This document shows positions 31,511 through 35,437 of a DNA stretch of 35,437 bases, one piece after another. A model generated the notes under the pieces. It was not told the DNA's origin and made no database searches. It saw only the letters and a list, made by a program, of their open reading frames with translations. Each line of letters begins with the position of its first letter. Within the stretch, counting starts at the first letter, position 1. Made by a program: the position numbers and the translations under genes. This DNA is from Rhodospirillaceae bacterium (GTDB taxonomy: Bacteria > Pseudomonadota > Alphaproteobacteria > GCA-2731375): positions 1 to 35,437 of the forward strand of contig JABJKS010000053.1 in the NCBI GenBank assembly GCA_018660265.1, given 5' to 3'.

Positions 31511-33241
31511 ATGTCGGATAAATCAGTGAGTTACTGGAGCGATACCAGACAGGGGTTGCGAGCAGTTGAGCTTCGCGCGGCAGGGTTCGAGCCCTCCGAA
31601 GCGGTGAATACCAACGCCGTGGTGACCATAGCCAACGCTTACACCAACGCGCACCGTTGTAACAATCGCGTGCGTCGTATTGCCGATTTGCTGGTTGATG
31701 CGGTGGCGTCAAAGGGGGGCCAGGGCCTGTTGGTCGGCGCGCCGGCGGTCTCCGATGCCCTTACCCAGGGCACCGTGAATGCGGGCTACAGTCTGGCCTC
31801 ACGCGACCTGATGGCCGATTGCATGGAGACGGGCCACTACGCCCATCATGGCAATGGAATGATTGTGGTTTCAGGCTGCGACAAGACCGGTGCCGCCGCG
31901 CTGATGCCTCTTGCGCGCACCAACGCTTTTGGTTTGGTGGTGTATCCGGGAACGAGTTCCCCGGGGCGGGTCGACTTTGAACCGTGGGCCAGCAAGGGCA
32001 ACAATCTGACCATCATGGACTATATGGAAGGTTCCGCTGCCCGGGAAGCCGGCCGCATCTCAGATGATGAACTGACAAGCCTACAGCGCTGCGTCATGCC
32101 GGGTAGTGGTACCTGCGGCGCGATGTTTACGGCAAATACAATGAGCACCATCGCCGAAGCGATCGGCATGATGCTGCCGCGTGGTGCGTCTCACCCGGCT
32201 GACTACGACGCCGGGAGCGATATCCACGACGACGTCAAGAACCAGGCACTCGCCAGCGTCGAAGCGCTTTACCGCCTCATGGAGATGGGCATCCGGCCGC
32301 GCGACATCATGGTGAGAGAAGCCTTCGAAAATGCGGTAACGACCGCTTACGCGATGGGCGGCTCTACTAACTTATATTTACATGTTCTGGCCATCGCCCG
32401 TGAGGCCGATGTGCCCTTTACGATCGAGGACATGCAACGTATCGGTGAGCGGGTGCCGCTTATTGCCAACCTGCAGCCACATGGTGCCTATGCCATGGTC
32501 TCGCTGCATCAGGTAGGCGGCGTCCCCGTGGTGATGAAAGCGCTCCTTGAGGCCGGCCTGCTGTACGGTGATGTCATGACAGTAACGGGCAAGACACTTG
32601 CCGAAAACCTTGCGGAAGTACCATTACCGGAAAACCTGCCTGAACAGGATGTGGTTTTTCCGGTTGCCCGACCGCTGGCGGCCCCTGGTAATCACATCAG
32701 TGTTTTGTCTGGCTCGCTGGCGCCCGAAAGCTGCCTGTTGAAGCTCTCGGGAAAGACGCTCGAGGATGGCGAGTTTCGCGGCAAGGCGAAAGTTTTCGAC
32801 AGCGAACAAGCGGCGATGGCAGCGATACGGGAGGGCGGCGTGATTGCGGGTGATGTGATTGTCGTTCGACACGTGGGCCCCGTCGGCGCGCCGGGAATGC
32901 CCGAGATGGTGCATTTGACCATTCAGCTTCAAGGGCGTGGCTTGGGAAAAGATGTCGCGCTTATCACAGACGGCCGCTTCTCCGGCGTCTCGCACGGCAT
33001 TCTGGTCGGGCATATTTGTCCTGAAGGTGCAAAGGGTGGGCCAATTGGCGCGGTGCGCGATGGCGACACCATTGTTATCAACCCCAAAACCCGCCGGCTT
33101 GATCTCGATATAACGCCGGATGAATTGGCAGCCCGTATGGCGCAGTTGGGTACACCAGTGTTATCCGACGTGGCGAAAGGGTCGGTGCTGGGCAAATATC
33201 GGCGTTTGGTCTCCAGTGCGCACTACGGTTGCGTTTTGTAG
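31511..33241 (+). CDS. IlvD/Edd-family dehydratase
   Basis: The 576-residue enzyme belongs to the dihydroxyacid/sugar-acid dehydratase family. Three Cys at family positions, C50 (NAHRCNN), C123 (SGCDKTGAA) and C202 (GSGTCGAMF), would hold a [2Fe-2S] cluster. The C-terminal part has GRFSGVSHG, whose Ser is the proposed catalytic base in the family, and [16 protein letters not shown]. Biosynthetic IlvD would normally sit with other ilv genes; here it stands beside catabolic genes, and details such as YTNAHRC are closer to the sugar-acid dehydratases. Dehydration of a hydroxy acid or aldonate is therefore likelier. GGAGA lies seven bases before the ATG. Confidence 0.92.
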   Translation: MSDKSVSYWSDTRQGLRAVELRAAGFEPSEAVNTNAVVTIANAYTNAHRCNNRVRRIADLLVDAVASKGGQGLLVGAPAVSDALTQGTVNAGYSLASRDLMADCMETGHYAHHGNGMIVVSGCDKTGAAALMPLARTNAFGLVVYPGTSSPGRVDFEPWASKGNNLTIMDYMEGSAAREAGRISDDELTSLQRCVMPGSGTCGAMFTANTMSTIAEAIGMMLPRGASHPADYDAGSDIHDDVKNQALASVEALYRLMEMGIRPRDIMVREAFENAVTTAYAMGGSTNLYLHVLAIAREADVPFTIEDMQRIGERVPLIANLQPHGAYAMVSLHQVGGVPVVMKALLEAGLLYGDVMTVTGKTLAENLAEVPLPENLPEQDVVFPVARPLAAPGNHISVLSGSLAPESCLLKLSGKTLEDGEFRGKAKVFDSEQAAMAAIREGGVIAGDVIVVRHVGPVGAPGMPEMVHLTIQLQGRGLGKDVALITDGRFSGVSHGILVGHICPEGAKGGPIGAVRDGDTIVINPKTRRLDLDITPDELAARMAQLGTPVLSDVAKGSVLGKYRRLVSSAHYGCVL

Positions 33242-33596
33242 CGAACCTCTGTCCATTGTCTGTGCCCACCACCAGAGCATGTCTACTTTAAGCAGGCTCG
33301 AATTCTTAAGAAAGGAAGGCGCGATTGTCAGGGACTACGACCGCTGCTCTGAGATCGTCGACATCGAAAGAAATTCAGGTGATCGCCCGGATATCGCATA
33401 AATAGAGTTTTTGCGGTGCCGTACCGTTGATCGAGCCCAACGCATCTATGCCGAAATTTCTCATATGCAAGCCTTGTCGCGCCTACTAGAATTATGAAAA
33501 CAAATTGCAATTAGCAACCTCACGCAGGATAAACAGGTCTATTAGCACTCCGTCTCCTGTATGCTTTTCTATCGCCCGTCATCGGAGGATACAAAA
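33242..33596. other. Intergenic stretch, AT-rich, no certain gene
   Basis: A 40-codon frame, 33279-33401, starts at ATG but has no ribosome binding site and no recognisable domain, so I do not call it. The part from 33480 to 33560 is AT-rich and probably holds the promoter of the TauD-type gene. No RNA motif was recognised. Confidence 0.45.
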
Positions 33597-34571
33597 ATGA
33601 AAATCACCCCAGTTGAAAACAAATCGTTCGGCGCCATCGTCACTGGTGCCAACATCGGCGCGTTGCGCGATGCCGACTTTGCGGCCATCGAAGCGGCGTT
33701 GCTGGACCGTGGCTTTTTGGTCTTTTCCGAACTCTTTCCTTCTGACGACGACACCATCGCCTTTGCCAAGAATTTTGGCGAGTTGGAATTCGCCGTCGTG
33801 CCTTTTCTGTCGAACCAGGACGCCAATGCGGATGGCACGCCGGGCGAGGTCTATGACATCGACTCTCAGCGCATGCGGATGATCCTCGGCAATGAAACCT
33901 GGCATACGGACTCGACCTATAAACCCTACAGCAGCAAATGCGCCGTGCTGTCTGCGGTGGTGGTGCCCGAGCACGGCGGCGGCACCGGGCTGGCCGATAT
34001 GCGGGCCGGCTACGCCGCGTTGGATCAGGCGACAAAGGACCGCATCGCCGACCTTGCGGCCTATCATTCGAACCTTTATTCCCAAGCCAACGATCTGGGC
34101 GATTTTCCAGGGGTGCAGGAGGGCACGATCTATCATGGCGAAGCCTATCTGCGACCGTTGGTCAAAGTGCACCCGCAGACCGGGGTCAAGAACCTCTTTA
34201 TCGGACGTCATGCATTTGGCATTCCGGGGTTGTCGCGGCAGGAAAGCCGAACGCTGTTGAAATCACTGTTGGATTTCGTCGTCGCCGATGAGGCGCGGGT
34301 GTACGAACATAATTATCAGCCTGGCGATCTGTTGGTGTGGGATAACCGGGCGTTGCTGCACCGCGCCCTGCCGTACGATTACACGCAGCCGCGGACGGTG
34401 ATCGGTACCCGGGTGGCGGGCGAAGACAGCGAATTCACCTACCACCCCACGGACCCGGAAGCCGCCGCCGGTAGAGAGGCGCTGGCCACGGAGCTTGCGC
34501 TGTTGCGCGGCGAAACCCAGGACCGGAGATATAAGTCGACGAAGGCTCCCAGCAGCAGTGCCGCGTTCTAG
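33597..34571 (+). CDS. TauD/TfdA-family 2-oxoglutarate-dependent dioxygenase
   Basis: The protein has 324 residues from ATG 33597, with GGAGG seven bases upstream; the frame is open to 33561 but without signals. The iron-binding triad is H103-x-D105 (WHTDSTY) and H255 (LLHRAL), and the 2-oxoglutarate-binding Arg is in PRTVIGTRV (R266 or R272). The N-terminal ITPVENKSFGAIVTGANIG is typical of TfdA/TauD members. These enzymes hydroxylate an alkyl side chain next to a sulfonate, ether, amine or carboxylate and so break the bond. The substrate here is unknown. It is followed by two small stem-loops and then transposon debris. Confidence 0.93.
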   Translation: MKITPVENKSFGAIVTGANIGALRDADFAAIEAALLDRGFLVFSELFPSDDDTIAFAKNFGELEFAVVPFLSNQDANADGTPGEVYDIDSQRMRMILGNETWHTDSTYKPYSSKCAVLSAVVVPEHGGGTGLADMRAGYAALDQATKDRIADLAAYHSNLYSQANDLGDFPGVQEGTIYHGEAYLRPLVKVHPQTGVKNLFIGRHAFGIPGLSRQESRTLLKSLLDFVVADEARVYEHNYQPGDLLVWDNRALLHRALPYDYTQPRTVIGTRVAGEDSEFTYHPTDPEAAAGREALATELALLRGETQDRRYKSTKAPSSSAAF

Positions 34572-34573
34572 GC

Positions 34574-34603
34574 GTGAGTTCTCACGAGGTTGTTCATTCA
34601 ACC
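34574..34603 (+). terminator. Two small stem-loops after the dioxygenase gene
   Basis: GTGAG-TT-CTCAC (34574-34585) and GGTTG-TTCATT-CAACC (34588-34603) follow the stop directly. They have 5-bp stems and no T-run after them, so a terminator role is only possible. Confidence 0.3.
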
Positions 34604-34656
34604 CTCTTCTGAAAAGCTGATGCTTACCAAGACGAAGGCTTCAAGGAGAGGACCGA

Positions 34657-34926
34657 ATGAACGTACATAAGAATGCCCGCTTGACGCCGAAAGGCTGAGA
34701 GGTGCTGATCCATCGCCTTGAGCGTGGCGAATACCCCGTGGATATTGCCTGCGCTATGGAGGGATCTGCGTCCGTACGGTCAATACCTGGGGACAGCGCT
34801 ACCGGGAAGAAGGCTTGGCCGGATTACAGGACCGTTCTTCCGGGCCACACACAATCCCGAACAAAACGCCCAACGCGATTGAGGCGGAAGTCATTGCGCT
34901 ACACCGGCAGAGGCGCATCTACCAAT
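34657..34926 (+). pseudogene. IS481-family transposase, N-terminal remnant
   Basis: An AAGGAGAG site precedes ATG 34657, from which the frame reads MNVHKNARLTPKG and then hits TGA at 34696. The same frame goes on with VLIHRLERG, EYPVDIACAMEG, after which a shift at about 34760 is needed to continue with VRTVNTWGQRYREEGLAGLQ, DRSSGPHTIPNKTP and LHRQRRIYQ. This is the helix-turn-helix N-terminal part of IS481-type transposases. The DDE domain is missing. A stop, a frameshift and truncation make it non-functional. Confidence 0.85.
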
Positions 34927-35235
34927 AACAGCTTGGCGTCGGTCGGAAAGGTGATGTTCTTCGGCTGAACGGTGGTGTCCACGGTAACGCGGGCCAGTTC
35001 GCTCTTCTTCGGTGCGCCAGTGGTTCATGCGGGTGCGTTCATGCCGTTGCGTTCATGTCGGTGCGTTCATGGGGCAGATCGTGTTGGAAGAATTCTTCGC
35101 CGGTGAAGTGCTGGAAATAGGAAATCATGCACCCAACGGTACCAAACCTGCTCGTCGGATAGACCATAGGTGCGCTTCAGAATGAACATGCCGAGCATGA
35201 ACCGCACCGGCTTGCCGAGCCGTCCCCATGAACGC
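34927..35235 (-). pseudogene. IS5-family transposase remnant
   Basis: On the minus strand, pieces of an IS5-type transposase appear in changing frames. From right to left: FMLGMFILKRTYGLSDEQVW, then YFQHFTGEEFFQHDLPHER after a shift near 35130, then ELARVTVDTTVQPKN and ITFPTDAKLL, which contains the first catalytic Asp (VDTTVQ). The rest of the DDE domain is absent. The piece abuts the IS481 fragment on the opposite strand, showing nested or successive insertions followed by decay. Confidence 0.8.
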
Positions 35236-35437
35236 CTTTATGCCGGATGCGCCTGTTACAAAAACACCGCACGATCAACGCCTGGCGGCAAGTCCAAACG
35301 ACAAATCCTGCGCAAAGAAGACTCAAACTCTAGCTATCCAGCCCAGTAATACCAAGGTGCGGTAATAGAGACCCATATAGATCGTTTCAGGCGTGCGCCG
35401 GGTAGGAATGGAAGCGCAGGCGGTACTGGTACCTTCA
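35236..35437. other. Window-end stretch, probable further mobile-element debris
   Basis: No intact gene. A short minus-strand frame near the end contains TRRTPETIYMGLYYR, faintly like the SHETIY region of IS30 transposases, but the match is too short to call. Confidence 0.3.

Noticed and set aside
33279-33401. 40-codon frame between the IlvD-type and TauD-type genes
   Set aside because: No ribosome binding site and no similarity to anything known.
1-35437. CRISPR array or rRNA operon
   Set aside because: No regularly spaced direct repeats and no rRNA-like stretches were seen on either strand.

Overview
The window is about 35 kb of moderately GC-rich DNA from what looks like an alphaproteobacterium, perhaps a Rhodospirillales-type marine or soil heterotroph. 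The grounds are an alphaproteobacterial-type initiator tRNA 3' end at 4756-4800, dispersed hairpins of a kind common in that class, and a gene set typical of free-living catabolic Alphaproteobacteria (TRAP transporter, orphan CoxL-type hydroxylase, PAS_5 protein, IlvD/Edd and TauD enzymes). No ribosomal or other phylogenetic marker is present, so the placement is an inference.

Left end (1-4800): a mobile region. It holds an SNF2-type helicase cut by the window edge, the C-terminal part of an IS630 transposase, a P4-type tyrosine integrase and, next to it, a 45-nt copy of the 3' end of tRNA-fMet. The orientation of this copy suggests it is the right end of an integrated island whose body lies to the left. 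From 4801 to 5305 there is a degenerate tRNA-like inverted repeat and two hairpin repeats.

Middle (5306-24484): metabolic genes in short units. They are a DUF169 protein; a flavoprotein gene remnant; an LLM-type F420/FMN oxidoreductase; an orphan molybdenum hydroxylase large subunit; an enolase-superfamily enzyme; a metallo-beta-lactamase-fold remnant; a DUF4286-like protein with an acyl-CoA dehydrogenase; a LysE exporter; and a PAS_5 protein. Next comes the most coherent block. A TcuA-like flavoprotein and a TRAP transporter (DctP, then Q and M) are divergent from a DUF6282 hydrolase, which converges on an HpcH/HpaI aldolase. Together these look like an acid import, oxidation, hydrolysis and aldol-cleavage module. 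A bacteriohemerythrin follows, with an FNR/FixK-type box between it and the aldolase gene, then a GMC dehydrogenase with a gluconate-2-dehydrogenase-subunit-3-like partner.

Right part (24867-34571): an amidohydrolase, a membrane CBS-like protein paired with a lipase-like hydrolase, two enol-lactonase-like hydrolases around an MDR reductase, a SnoaL-like protein, an IlvD/Edd dehydratase and a TauD-type dioxygenase. From 34657 to the end there are only decayed transposase fragments (IS481 and IS5 type). The overall picture is a chromosomal region specialised in the breakdown of small organic acids and cyclic or oxygenated compounds, bordered by mobile-element debris on both sides.
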